From contig NZ_FUIE01000015.1 of assembly GCF_900163625.1 (NCBI RefSeq), positions 1-64,000 of the forward strand: a DNA stretch of 64,000 nt. The letters run 5' to 3'. The notes under the pieces were generated by a model. That model did no database searches and was not told the origin of the DNA. It was given only the letters and a program-made list of their open reading frames with translations. The translations under genes and the position numbers were made by a program. Within the stretch, counting starts at the first letter, position 1, and each line of letters begins with the position of its first letter. The DNA comes from Brevundimonas diminuta 3F5N (lineage in GTDB: Bacteria > Pseudomonadota > Alphaproteobacteria > Caulobacterales > Caulobacteraceae). Positions 8,956-17,200 of the stretch are shown in pieces.

Positions 8956-9182
8956 GCGACTTCGTGCCAACCGCTACCGAGCTTCAACTGGCGCAGATGG
9001 TCGCCGTCTGGCGCCAGGGCGAGGCCGCCAAGCACGACCCGGTGCTGGTCAATATGCTGGCTCGCCATGCGGCCACGCTGAACCGGATCGCTCCAGGCGC
9101 TGCCGAGAAGGTTCTGGCCGCCTTTGAGGACATGAAGGCGCAGGGATTATCGCTTCGCGCCGCATCAGGTGATCATCCATGA
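8952..9182 (+). CDS. Small hypothetical phage protein
   Basis: A 76-residue helical protein (MSDFVPTATELQLAQMVAVWRQ...). The start overlaps the previous stop, and the end overlaps the next start by 4 bases, as expected for translationally coupled phage genes. No recognised domain. Lies in the short rightward cluster directly inside attL, where temperate phages often keep non-essential genes. Confidence 0.7.
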   Translation: MSDFVPTATELQLAQMVAVWRQGEAAKHDPVLVNMLARHAATLNRIAPGAAEKVLAAFEDMKAQGLSLRAASGDHP

Positions 9183-9457
9183 CGCGATACAAGGGCATGT
9201 CGAGCAAGCAGGTGCTGGACGCGAACGACCTGGCGGAGCTGGACGACATCTACCGACGCCTCCAGCGACTTCATGGCCAGTTGAACCCGGTATCGTCTCA
9301 GCGCTTTCCGCTAATGGCCGCGTCGGCAACGGTGAAGGCCGCCTGGACCGACCTCAGCGGCGCTGCGTTTAGTTGGAGCTACCCTTACGAGGGCATGGCG
9401 CGCGCTGTCGATCGGTCTAGGATCAAGCTTCAGGAGCCCGACTCCACAACCGGCTGA
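9179..9457 (+). CDS. Small hypothetical phage protein
   Basis: A 92-residue protein. It begins MTRYKGMSSKQVLDANDLAE, with a helical N-terminal half (DDIYRRLQRLHGQL) and a tail rich in small and aromatic residues (WTDLSGAAFSWSYPYEG). It is coupled to the previous gene by an ATGA overlap and is the last gene of this small operon. Function unknown. Confidence 0.68.
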   Translation: MTRYKGMSSKQVLDANDLAELDDIYRRLQRLHGQLNPVSSQRFPLMAASATVKAAWTDLSGAAFSWSYPYEGMARAVDRSRIKLQEPDSTTG

Positions 9458-9756
9458 GGGCGTGAGAGGCTTCGCCCAAGGTGGTCATATCCTCAGCGTT
9501 CGAAACGCGGTTGCTGACCAAAGCAAAGGCGAGCGCGGCGCGGCGAATCGAGACCTGGCGGCCCTAAGCTGACGCGCCCTCCATCGCAGACAACAATGGA
9601 GGGCGCCGCTTCCCCGGATGCGCACGCGGGCCAGCGAGGCGCGGCGCATCACCTTAACTGATCCAATATCCTGGGGTTCCGAAAGCAGGGAGGATTTTGG
9701 GCGCGTATCCAGGAGAGATTTGTCGGGCTCAAGGCAATGTGGGACGCTCCGGCATT
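9458..9756 (+). terminator. Intergenic stretch with terminator-like hairpin at 9574-9606
   Basis: Gene-free stretch of ~300 bases. GCGCCCTCCAT at 9574-9584 pairs perfectly with ATGGAGGGCGC at 9596-9606, an 11-bp stem that probably ends the leftmost operon, though no T-run follows. Downstream, GGGAGG at 9688-9693 precedes a TTG at 9697, a possible alternative start for the next gene. Confidence 0.55.
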
Positions 9757-10065
9757 ATGACCGACAGCGCCCGCACTCTCAAAGACCTTGAAGATTTTGC
9801 AGAACGGCTTAACGGCCCCCTTGGGGATGCACTCCGGGCTACGGGCGTACTGCTGGAGAGGCGGCTTCGCGAGAGAAGTCTGGTTTGGGCGGATCTAGAC
9901 GACAATCAGGTCGCCGATCTCTTTCTCACCGCATTCCTGGAAGCAGCGCCGGATGCCTACCCACACGTTGAACGGGCAGCGGTGGAAGAGGCCGTGCAGG
10001 CCATGGCTGCAAACGTGAAAATGGAACTGGCCGCCAACGCTGGCGGCAGCACTACGCAGAACTGA
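9757..10065 (+). CDS. Hypothetical phage protein
   Basis: A 102-residue, mostly helical acidic protein (MTDSARTLKDLEDFAERLNG..., DLFLTAFLEAAPDAYPHVERAAVEEAVQ). No family recognised. Start is uncertain: the ATG at 9757 has no clear ribosome-binding site, while an in-frame TTG at 9697 has GGGAGG three bases upstream and would add 20 residues. Closed by a hairpin at 10067-10104. Confidence 0.6.
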   Translation: MTDSARTLKDLEDFAERLNGPLGDALRATGVLLERRLRERSLVWADLDDNQVADLFLTAFLEAAPDAYPHVERAAVEEAVQAMAANVKMELAANAGGSTTQN

Positions 10066-10066
10066 A

Positions 10067-10104
10067 AGCCCCTCGCCGGCGCTTGGGGCATCCGGCGAGG
10101 GGCT
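10067..10104 (+). terminator. Terminator-like hairpin
   Basis: AGCCCCTCGCCGG and CCGGCGAGGGGCT form a 13-bp perfect stem that starts 2 bases after the preceding stop. There is no T-run, so efficiency is uncertain. Confidence 0.6.
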
Positions 10105-10185
10105 CTGTCCAGAAGGCAGCCCCAGAGGATGGGAAGGGCTGCGATGAGCCAACTGACCAGACTGAAGACGGTTCCCAACGAAGAA

Positions 10186-10213
10186 AGGCCCGCCCTCCGA
10201 AGAGAGCGGGCCT
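10186..10213 (-). terminator. Terminator for the leftward gene at 10.24 kb
   Basis: AGGCCCGC pairs with GCGGGCCT. Read on the minus strand the stem is followed by TTTCTTC. It lies 30 bases past the stop of the 84-residue leftward gene. Confidence 0.65.
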
Positions 10214-10242
10214 CAAAGGCGGAGCCCAAAGCTCGACGCTGA

Positions 10243-10494
10243 CTAAGCTGCCAGCGGCTCTGCCCGCCCGCCGACTAGCAAATCGAATAACCTGACGGCG
10301 GCGTCATATGAGGGCGCCTTAGCGATCACCTCGAGCCCGGCCCGTGGGTTCTGGCTGTCGATTTCGTAGACGAAATACCCGAAGTCGCCTCCGAGACCGC
10401 TTTTCACCGACTCACGGTATGCCTTTGCTGAAAGGGGGGAAACGCACAGCGTGCGCCCTCCGGGAACCGTCGCTGAAAGGAAAACATCTTCCAT
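10243..10494 (-). CDS. Hypothetical protein, divergent from and overlapping its neighbour
   Basis: An 84-residue protein (start MEDVFLSATVPGGR). The central segment GGDFGYFVYEID and the helix YDAAVRLFDLLVG give protein-like composition, and it has its own terminator. The minus-strand ATG is preceded by GGAGCGGAGCC. The ATG shares two bases with the ATG of the divergent gene at 10493, so the two start codons overlap head to head and each ribosome-binding site lies inside the other coding region. Function unknown; possibly an autonomously expressed lysogenic gene. Confidence 0.6.
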   Translation of the reverse strand: MEDVFLSATVPGGRTLCVSPLSAKAYRESVKSGLGGDFGYFVYEIDSQNPRAGLEVIAKAPSYDAAVRLFDLLVGGRAEPLAA

Positions 10495-11251
10495 GGCTCC
10501 GCTCTCCAAAAAATACCGATACAATGCCGAGCCCAGGCTGTCCGCCAATCAGCTCGCTGAATATCTTAAGGCTTCGTCCGCGAGGCGTAAAGGAATCATT
10601 AAGGACGCCAAGTTTCCAAGAACCGCAGTAGTCGCTCAATACAGACACGCGAGGGAGGCAATATCAAAGTTCATCTGCTCCGATATTAGAGATCATAGAA
10701 TTTTAGCAGATGTCACAAACGCCTTGACCGAAAAGGAGAGCGACGAAGATGCGACCGGTTGGTCACGTGACGACGCGAGGCGGTCTCTAGAGGCGATTCA
10801 GGTTTTCCAGAAAAGCATGAATGCCATGGGCGTGGATAAGTTGGATTGTCGCCCGATCGCTAGCGCGCAGCCGCCTCTCCTTATCGGCGGCGTCACCATT
10901 AGTGTTTCCCTCGACGCCACTGCCCATCGCATATCCAAGGGCAAAGATATGGTTGGCGGTGTCAGCTTCCTCTTTTCAAAGGCCGCCGAGACTTCCGGGA
11001 CCGCGAGAGCTGACCGCTGCAAAGTGGCATCGGTACTCACCATGCTATTTGCCCAGGAACACTTAGCATATCTCGGTCAGGCAGACCCCGCTATTTGCTT
11101 TTCCTTCGATGTGATGGCCGGAAAAGCCTACCCGGCGCCCAAAACCTACAAAACGCTGCTCACAAATATGGAGGCGGCCTGCGAGGAAGTAACCTTACGT
11201 TGGGCGGTTACCCCTGCTCCCGATGACTATGACGGACCTCCGTGGTCCTAA
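10493..11251 (+). CDS. Hypothetical protein, probable moron
   Basis: A 252-residue protein from the ATG at MAPLSKKYRYNAE, with AAAGGA about 10 bases upstream. Visibly less GC-rich and with more AT-ending codons than the phage core, which suggests separate acquisition. The N-terminal third is basic and helical (LAEYLKASSARRKGIIKDAK). The C-terminal half contains PPLLIGGVTISVSLDATAH and a helical end with CKVASVLTMLFAQEHL. No catalytic motif or family recognised. It sits alone on the plus strand next to the lysis genes and ends 4 bases into the convergent Rz1 gene. A role in host interaction or defence is only a guess. Confidence 0.75.
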   Translation: MAPLSKKYRYNAEPRLSANQLAEYLKASSARRKGIIKDAKFPRTAVVAQYRHAREAISKFICSDIRDHRILADVTNALTEKESDEDATGWSRDDARRSLEAIQVFQKSMNAMGVDKLDCRPIASAQPPLLIGGVTISVSLDATAHRISKGKDMVGGVSFLFSKAAETSGTARADRCKVASVLTMLFAQEHLAYLGQADPAICFSFDVMAGKAYPAPKTYKTLLTNMEAACEEVTLRWAVTPAPDDYDGPPWS

Positions 11252-11562
11252 CGCCAAGCTCGCCACCACGGCCGCCCTATTCGCTCGACGGCCTCCGCAT
11301 CCCTGGCCTCGCAGGCGCGCACGATCCCGATCACGTCCGAGGTCCTGCCGTTCGCCGTCCTGAGAGCGCCAGTCTGCGCCACCCCGAACGCCATCCAGTC
11401 CCGCTCGTCGGAGGGCTCCTGCGGAAGGGCGGCGGACGGGACAGGCTCAGTCCACCCGGCCGGGATCAGTGCGGAACACGGCGCACTGTGCATCACGGTA
11501 ATCGGAGAGCTGGCACACCCTGCGGCGAGCAGCGTCAGCGGCAGCATTGCGATCAGACGCAT
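11248..11562 (-). CDS. Rz1-like outer-membrane spanin lipoprotein
   Basis: A 104-residue protein starting at MRLIAMLPLTLLAAGCASS: a short signal peptide with lipobox LAAGC (Cys 16). The first ~115 bases lie inside the Rz gene in another frame, the nested layout typical of Rz/Rz1 pairs. The mature part contains Pro (TEPVPSAALPQEP) and is longer than most Rz1 proteins, so the C-terminal half may have an added role. With the inner-membrane partner it should bridge and fuse the two membranes in the last step of lysis. Confidence 0.8.
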   Translation of the reverse strand: MRLIAMLPLTLLAAGCASSPITVMHSAPCSALIPAGWTEPVPSAALPQEPSDERDWMAFGVAQTGALRTANGRTSDVIGIVRACEARDAEAVERIGRPWWRAWR

Positions 11563-11821
11563 GGCGGATTTCCTTTTCAGCCTGGGTGACGATTGAGGCG
11601 GTGGATTGGTCTCGGGCGTCGGCCCTGTCGCGGATGGCGCTGGCGTCCTGCGCAGCGGCCGTGCGGCCCTCGGCCAGGGTCTTGTGCGCCTCGGCCTGCC
11701 GGAGCCTCTCAGCGGCCTTCTGTCGGTCATCGACGGCGCACATGGTCAGAAGGATCAGGGCGAGGGCGAGACAGGCGACGGCGAGCCAGCCGGTGGCGGT
11801 GATGTCGCGGAGCCGGATCAT
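11447..11821 (-). CDS. Rz-like inner-membrane spanin
   Basis: A 124-residue protein. One N-terminal transmembrane segment (~10-30, GWLAVACLALALILLTMCA) is followed by a long Ala/Arg/Glu-rich coiled coil (~32-100). This is the i-spanin architecture. It overlaps the gene upstream by 4 bases, and the Rz1 gene begins inside it in a different frame. It completes the lysis set with the GH19 endolysin and nearby holin candidates. Confidence 0.8.
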   Translation of the reverse strand: MIRLRDITATGWLAVACLALALILLTMCAVDDRQKAAERLRQAEAHKTLAEGRTAAAQDASAIRDRADARDQSTASIVTQAEKEIRHASDRNAAADAARRRVCQLSDYRDAQCAVFRTDPGRVD

Positions 11822-12030
11822 CGGCGTTTCTCCGCCTTGACTGCCTCTGCCATGGCCAAGATCACGTCGTCAGAAAGCCCGCCGATGAAGGCTCTATCGT
11901 CCCTTTGGCTGGCCTCATCCCGATACAGCGTCCATTCGGTCGCGCCGTCATAAGCGCGGCTCTTCACAAGACGCAGCGGTTGCTTATGGCGGGTCTGTCC
12001 GACCGCATATTCGATCTTTGCAGGGGTCAT
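11818..12030 (-). CDS. Small hypothetical protein in the lysis cluster
   Basis: A 70-residue protein (MTPAKIEYAVGQTRHKQPLR...) ending in a helix (DDVILAMAEAVKAEKRR). Coupled by 4-base overlaps to both the endolysin and the Rz gene, so it belongs to the lysis operon. No membrane segment, which argues against a holin. No family recognised. Confidence 0.7.
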   Translation of the reverse strand: MTPAKIEYAVGQTRHKQPLRLVKSRAYDGATEWTLYRDEASQRDDRAFIGGLSDDVILAMAEAVKAEKRR

Positions 12031-12608
12031 AGGATCAGTTCCTTCGCTTGCGCGGTCCGACGGCGGCGATCTTCCAGCCCGTTCGTCCCGCCGTTGATGG
12101 CCTTGGTCAGACCCAGCAGATCGTCAGCGTCGGCCTTGGCGTTCAGCTTGCGGTCGCTCCAGTAGACGCAGCCCACCAGCAGACCGATCGACGGATGCGA
12201 GACGATCTCCGGGTGGCGCTCCAGATCGATGCCGATCTGCCGGCCGTCGCGACGATAGTTGTCGCGGCCCGTAGTCTGAATCGGCCCGCGTCCCTTGAAC
12301 CGGCGGCCGTCGCCCGGCTGGGTGTTGCCGAGATCCGCGCGTCCCTCATAGGCGGCCCCGCTGGCGATCTCCTCCATGTATCGGAAGCCGCCGCTCTCAT
12401 GGGCGCACTGGCCCATGAAGTGCGCCAGGCGCAGGCCGCTATCGAGGATGCCGTAGGTGCGGAAGTGGACATTGGCCGCGAGGCCCAGTTCCTCGGCAAT
12501 CGGCTTCTGCGCGCCCATCCGCGCGAACAGGGCCGTCAGGGTTCCGGCGCCGATGATGCCGTCAACGGACACGCCGAGGCGGCCCTGCAATCGACGTGCG
12601 TCGAGCAT
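12027..12608 (-). CDS. Phage endolysin, glycoside hydrolase family 19
   Basis: A 193-residue lysozyme/chitinase-type enzyme. The start is the ATG at MLDARRLQGRLG, preceded by GGAGACCTCC; the frame is open upstream but not protein-like. The GH19 catalytic Glu is in MGQCAHESGGFRYMEE (~70), and the GRGPIQTTGRDNYRR block (~105-119) is diagnostic of the family. It should cut the glycan strands of peptidoglycan. No signal peptide, so it needs a holin to reach the wall. Confidence 0.9.
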   Translation of the reverse strand: MLDARRLQGRLGVSVDGIIGAGTLTALFARMGAQKPIAEELGLAANVHFRTYGILDSGLRLAHFMGQCAHESGGFRYMEEIASGAAYEGRADLGNTQPGDGRRFKGRGPIQTTGRDNYRRDGRQIGIDLERHPEIVSHPSIGLLVGCVYWSDRKLNAKADADDLLGLTKAINGGTNGLEDRRRRTAQAKELIL

Positions 12609-12705
12609 GGAGGTCTCCAGTTCAGATTGTAAGGGGAATGGCCGCACAGCTAGACAAGCGGGCTGGCCAATTACACAGTATCGTCGTTCACCGAGAGGGA
12701 TCGAG

Positions 12706-12804
12706 ATGCCACGAAGACGATCCAAACACTTACTGGAATCTGCGCTGATCGCCCTGTGTCTCGCGATCTTCGGAGTGCTTTATTGGCTGGCGGCAGGCGG
12801 GTAA
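12706..12804 (+). CDS. Tiny membrane protein
   Basis: A 32-residue peptide: a basic start (MPRRRSKHLLE) and one transmembrane helix (ALIALCLAIFGVLYWLAAGG). GAGAGGGA lies 5 bases before the ATG. It is on the plus strand, divergent from the endolysin. It could be a small regulator of lysis or a membrane moron. Evidence is only start context and hydrophobicity. Confidence 0.45.
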   Translation: MPRRRSKHLLESALIALCLAIFGVLYWLAAGG

Positions 12805-12872
12805 GCGCCAGATAGCACTGCAACCACATCGAAGATCGCTTCGTTCAGGATCGGCCGAAAACGAGGTTCATA

Positions 12873-13073
12873 ATGAATCAGAAGCCAGTTATTGAGCGCG
12901 CCTTCGAGTTGGCCGACAGCGGACGCTTCCGTATTCCTAGTGAAGTGCGCAAGGCGCTATTTCATGAAGGATACACGCGTTCAGATTTGTTTGGCCTAGA
13001 GGGTAAGGCGACGTGGAGCCAATTGCGTGACCGATGCAGCAAAGCAGGCAGGCAATCGCTCACGCCTGCTTAG
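12873..13073 (+). CDS. Small hypothetical protein
   Basis: A 66-residue protein (MNQKPVIERAFELADSGRF..., with IPSEVRKALFHEGYT and WSQLRDRC). The pattern reads like a small helical nucleic-acid-associated protein, and similar short proteins occur in alphaproteobacterial genomes (from memory, unverified). Plus strand, overlapping the convergent membrane gene by 4 bases. More AT-ending codons than the late genes. Confidence 0.65.
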   Translation: MNQKPVIERAFELADSGRFRIPSEVRKALFHEGYTRSDLFGLEGKATWSQLRDRCSKAGRQSLTPA

Positions 13074-13360
13074 GCGACGCGATTAACGCTCTGCCGTCTC
13101 ACGTTCCGCCACAAGACATGGGCGGTGTAGGCCACGGCGCAGACCAGCAGCGCCTCAGTGTGCGACGCGCTGTAGTCTCCAACGGCAACCGTCAGGGCGT
13201 AGGCCCCCAGGACCAGCGACAGGGCGAACAAGGCTCGCCGCACGTCGCCCGGCCCCTCGGGATAGTCGCCCATCCGGGGCTTCAGCGCTTGCGCACGCAG
13301 CTGCAGGCAGGCGCTGCCGTAGCTGCTGGCCAGCGCAGCGATCCAGTCGACCCAGGTCAT
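13070..13360 (-). CDS. Membrane protein, holin candidate
   Basis: A 96-residue protein with about two hydrophobic segments (ALFALSLVLGAYALTVAV and TEALLVCAVAYTAHVLW) after an N-terminal helix. It is coupled to the preceding 122-residue membrane gene by an ATGA overlap. Size, membrane topology and position beside the endolysin fit a holin or holin partner. No specific holin family recognised. Confidence 0.6.
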   Translation of the reverse strand: MTWVDWIAALASSYGSACLQLRAQALKPRMGDYPEGPGDVRRALFALSLVLGAYALTVAVGDYSASHTEALLVCAVAYTAHVLWRNVRRQSVNRVA

Positions 13361-13725
13361 CCCGACTTCTCCTTGCCCAGGCGGGAGGCCCAGCGCTTGG
13401 CCCCCTCGATGACGAGCGGCAGAAGCTCCCAGCCCAGCCCGCCGACGACGAAGCCGACGGCGACGGGATCGACGGCCGCCCTCAACCCCTCGAACGGGAT
13501 CAGGGCCACAAGCGCGGGGCCGAGGGCATAGGCGCCGATGGTCCCGACCAGCAGCCCGGCCGTGACATTGACCAGAGCCCGCCAGAAGTCGGTCAGCGTC
13601 GGCCGATGGCCCGCCTTCACCAGTTGGACGAAGGTGTAGACGCCGTAGACCAGCGACCCGGCCGCGCCGCCGAAGGCATAGCGCAGCCGCCCCAGGTCGA
13701 AGCCAGGGGGTAGATCAGACAGCAT
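13357..13725 (-). CDS. Membrane protein, holin candidate
   Basis: A 122-residue protein with three hydrophobic stretches: FGGAAGSLVYGVYTFVQLV, the NVTAGLLVGTIGAYALGPAL region, and VAVGFVVGGLGWELLPLVI. The C-terminus is basic (KRWASRLGKEKSG), as in many class I holins. Lies upstream of a second membrane gene and the endolysin. Of the two holin candidates this has the more typical topology. Confidence 0.62.
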   Translation of the reverse strand: MLSDLPPGFDLGRLRYAFGGAAGSLVYGVYTFVQLVKAGHRPTLTDFWRALVNVTAGLLVGTIGAYALGPALVALIPFEGLRAAVDPVAVGFVVGGLGWELLPLVIEGAKRWASRLGKEKSG

Positions 13726-13784
13726 GCGCCGCCCTCCTCTTTCAGATTGTCAGGAAACAGCCCGCCAGAGGCGAACCGGGTTCG

Positions 13785-14117
13785 TCAGGCTTCCGGCTCG
13801 GCCAGGGCCTCGGGCGCCGGTTGCAGCGCCTGAACCCGACCCTGCGCGGCGGACAGACCGCTCTCCATCGACGTAACGATGCGTTGGAGCATCTGCTTGG
13901 TGCCTTCAGCTCCCTGCGTTCCGAGCGGGCGCGGCAGGTCGTCCACGCTATCGGCAATGGCGGCCTTCACACCGGACAAGAAGGCAACTGCCTGTTCCCC
14001 CGAAAGGAAGGCAACGGCTGCGTTTGCGGATGGCAACCGAGCTGCCTTGGCGGCTTCAGCGGCGGCGGCCATGGCGGCTTCAGCGGCGGCGAGCCTTTCA
14101 GCGTCTGTTTGCGTCAT
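13785..14117 (-). CDS. Alanine-rich helical hypothetical protein
   Basis: A 110-residue protein. The ATG at MTQTDAERL has GGGAGGG eight bases upstream, preferred over the GTG at 14126. The N-terminal half is Ala-rich helix (AAAEAAMAAAAEAAKAA), and a short repeat AVAFLSGEQ/AVAFLSGVK follows. Lies between the tail tip and holin genes. Could be a tail-fibre-associated or lysis accessory protein; nothing decides. Confidence 0.6.
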   Translation of the reverse strand: MTQTDAERLAAAEAAMAAAAEAAKAARLPSANAAVAFLSGEQAVAFLSGVKAAIADSVDDLPRPLGTQGAEGTKQMLQRIVTSMESGLSAAQGRVQALQPAPEALAEPEA

Positions 14118-14132
14118 AGCGATCACCCTCCC

Positions 14133-14273
14133 CTAGTTATGTTCGCTACGGCCGGTGCCGGTCGTTCGATCCTCACCGCCGCGATGGCGGGTAGACCTTC
14201 GAGCGTTCACCCAGAAGATCAGGGCGATGACCCCCAAAAGCAGGGCTAAACCGAGATAGATCATCGGCTGCAT
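14133..14273 (-). CDS. Small single-pass membrane protein
   Basis: A 46-residue peptide starting 4 bases before the tail-tip stop is completed. One N-terminal transmembrane helix (MIYLGLALLLGVIALIFWV) is followed by a basic, polar tail (NARRSTRHRGGED). The start sits 3 bases past the J-like gene stop, which suggests coupling. Possible holin-like or antiholin peptide. Confidence 0.5.
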   Translation of the reverse strand: MQPMIYLGLALLLGVIALIFWVNARRSTRHRGGEDRTTGTGRSEHN

Positions 14274-14276
14274 GGC

Positions 14277-17200
14277 TCACTCCTCGTTGTAGAAAATCTC
14301 GACCTCGATCACGACATTCCCCGTGTTCCCGGCCGCGTCCCTAGCAGAGCACCCGAAGACAGCTCGCTTCGTCTGATTGGTCAGGTCGGTGTCGAATGAG
14401 AAGACGTGCTGGAAGGGCGCTGTCGTGTCGGTCCAGCGCGACAGCGAAGCCTCAATCGCAGCGTCACCGCTCATGCGGTAGACAATGAAGTCAACCGGCC
14501 CCACGGCCCCGACCGCTTCAACTGTGACGTTGGCAGTGCCGACCGAGCCCGGTCCCGTGCGTGAAGCGCTGATGTACATATGGGACGACTTCACATGGAA
14601 GCCGACCCCGCTGGTGTTGTCGAAGTTATAGGGAGCAGTGGTCATTCGACCGCTGTACCCGTTGGCTGTCGTCATGGCGCCGAGCGCAATGCCGACAGGC
14701 CCCCACCATTCCCGCAGGTTCGCATTGGCGCCGAACGGCGCGCCATCCGCCCGGACATAGACGGTCGATCCCTCAACAGTCTGCCAGGTGTCAGTCGCAT
14801 CGTCGAAGACGGTGTTGCCGCCGAAATAAATCTGCTCCGCGCCGAAAGCCACATACGCGCCCCCCAGAGCCGATACGGCCTCGATGATCGCAGGCTTACT
14901 GCCTGACGCCTCGGACTTGATGCGCCAGGAAGCGATGGCCTGCTGGTTCTCCAAGTCAATGATCGCGAGGGACTGTTGGGTGACCGCCGCGTTGACTTGG
15001 GTCGAAGCGCCCTCACTATAACCAGACAAAACCGTCTGCGTTGCTGTCGCGGGGCGGCTATAGGGCCGGATGAACGGCATGAAGGTGTAGCCGACACCTC
15101 CGGGCGAAAGGTTCCGGACCAGAAGCCGTCGGTATGCGGTCCCGGCCGGAGCCGTTGCAAACCCACCCACGCGATCGAAGTTAGCCGGGTTACCACCATG
15201 GCCGCCGCCCGGTCGGCCTCCTGTCGCGAGCAGTGCGTTGTCGATGACGTTCTTGCTCTCGTCGCCGAACTCTATCCAGACCTGGCCGATAGCCGCGTGG
15301 ATAGCGAGCATTGCGCCGCCCTCGTATCGCGCGTGCCCTTCCGCGGTCATCCAGCCAGAGCGCCAGTCCCCAAGCGCCCCTGCAGGCGGGTTGCCATTCA
15401 GGAAGCTGTAGAGGACGTTCTGATTGGCGGACCAATAGACATCGAAGTTCGCGCCAGACGACGCGCTGAGGTAGTTGCTGGCGAAGCCCCAGCTCGTATC
15501 GCCTGCCACATAGCCCCTGAACTCACTGTCCAGGACCTCGTTTACTCCTGAACGCGCCTCGACCCGATTGACAGCCTCCGCCCGCGCCGTCACCTCATTC
15601 GCCAGGGCGTTTTCAAGGTCGATGATGTCGGCCTCGGTGTTCGCCGTTCGAGCTGCAACGCCGCTGATGGCGATTGCGTTGGCCTGGTCGCCGTCGATAC
15701 GCGCCTGATTGACGCCAGAAATACGAGCGCTGAGGTTGGCCTCCCCTGCCCGTGCTGCCGCGATCTCTGCGCCCTGGGCGTCCAGCTGGGTCCGGGCGTC
15801 AGTCAGAAGCTCCGACACGTCGAAGATATCGCCGAAGGCCGCCTCGATGTCGTTTCTGATGCTGACGATGGTCGGGGCGGTAGGAGACGGGTCCAGCAGC
15901 GGCGCCGTGCGGGGTCCGTAGACGTACCGTTCGGAGTAGTTCTGGTCGCGCTGGTACCGGACCGCGATGTAATAGGTCGCGCCAGGCTGCAGGCCATCGA
16001 TCGGAATCGTCGTGACCGTAGGAGGCCCCTGATAGGCTTGCTTCCACGGCCCCGTCACAGTCGGCCCGTACTCCACGATCACCGCCGTGGCCGTCTCGTT
16101 GGAGACGATCCCGCCGAGGTCGAAGCCAGGAAGCTGGCCGCCGCCGGGTGCCGGCGGGCGCGGCGTGATCGTCCAGTCTCCGGGGAGCGGTGGCGAAACC
16201 GTATTGTCCGCCGGTTGTAGGGCGGGCGCAGGCGGCGGGGCGTCGGCCTGCCCGAAGGCAAACGGATACTTGCCGTCGCTCTCGGAGGCGAAGGTCACAT
16301 TGATGATGTCGTTCTCGAGGTCGGGGTCGACGTTGAGAACGATGCACTTCTGGCCGTTCAGGACAGCCTCAGGCACCTCGAAGGTGAAGCAGTCACCCAC
16401 CTCCAGATCGAGGTAATGGCGCAGCGGAGCCGTGCCTCGAATGCCCTCACGCGTATGAGCGATCTGCAGGGCGGCCAGCTCGCGCGCCTGCTTGGAGCCC
16501 GGCACGTAGTTGTAGGCCAGCCCCTTGGACCGGGTGACGGCAACGCCCTGCCCGTCCTCTTCGCGCCAGACATCCGAAGTGACCTCATCGGTGGCGACCA
16601 TCTGCCAGCCGTGGGCCTCTGACCAATACTCCGGACGGATCGTGTTAATCCGCTCCAGCAATGAGGTGGTCGTGTCGTATTCGATGGTGCCCGCTGTATC
16701 GTCGGCAGTGATCGTGACGACGGACGTGCGCGGCGCGGCTCGGTGCAGGCAGCTGATCTTGCCCTGGCGCTCTGCGTAGATGCCGCCTCCCGCTTGCAGG
16801 AAGCTGTCGAGAACGGCGGCTTTGCTCTGGTCTGCGTCAGGCCAGGCCGCGCAAGCCCAGGCGTTCTCATCGAACACGTTCGCGGCTTCGACATAGCCGG
16901 AGAAGTCGATGCCTTCAGGCGTGGCGCCGATGCCGCCCACCTTCATCGAGGCGTAGGGTACGCCGTAGCGGGCGGGACTAAAGCCTCGAGCCTCCCCCTC
17001 CCAGCGGCCGATGCTCCAATTCAGGGCATGGATGTACGCATTGGTCGAATAGACCCATGTTGTGGGATCATCGATGCGGCAAGGGCCGGTGCCGCCGGGG
17101 TAGGTGCTATCGAAGCGAGGGTCGTAGCAGTACAAGCCCTCGATGTAGTGGATGCCGGTCGGCACCTTGCCCTTGAAGGCAGAGCGCTTCGAGTTCTCGG

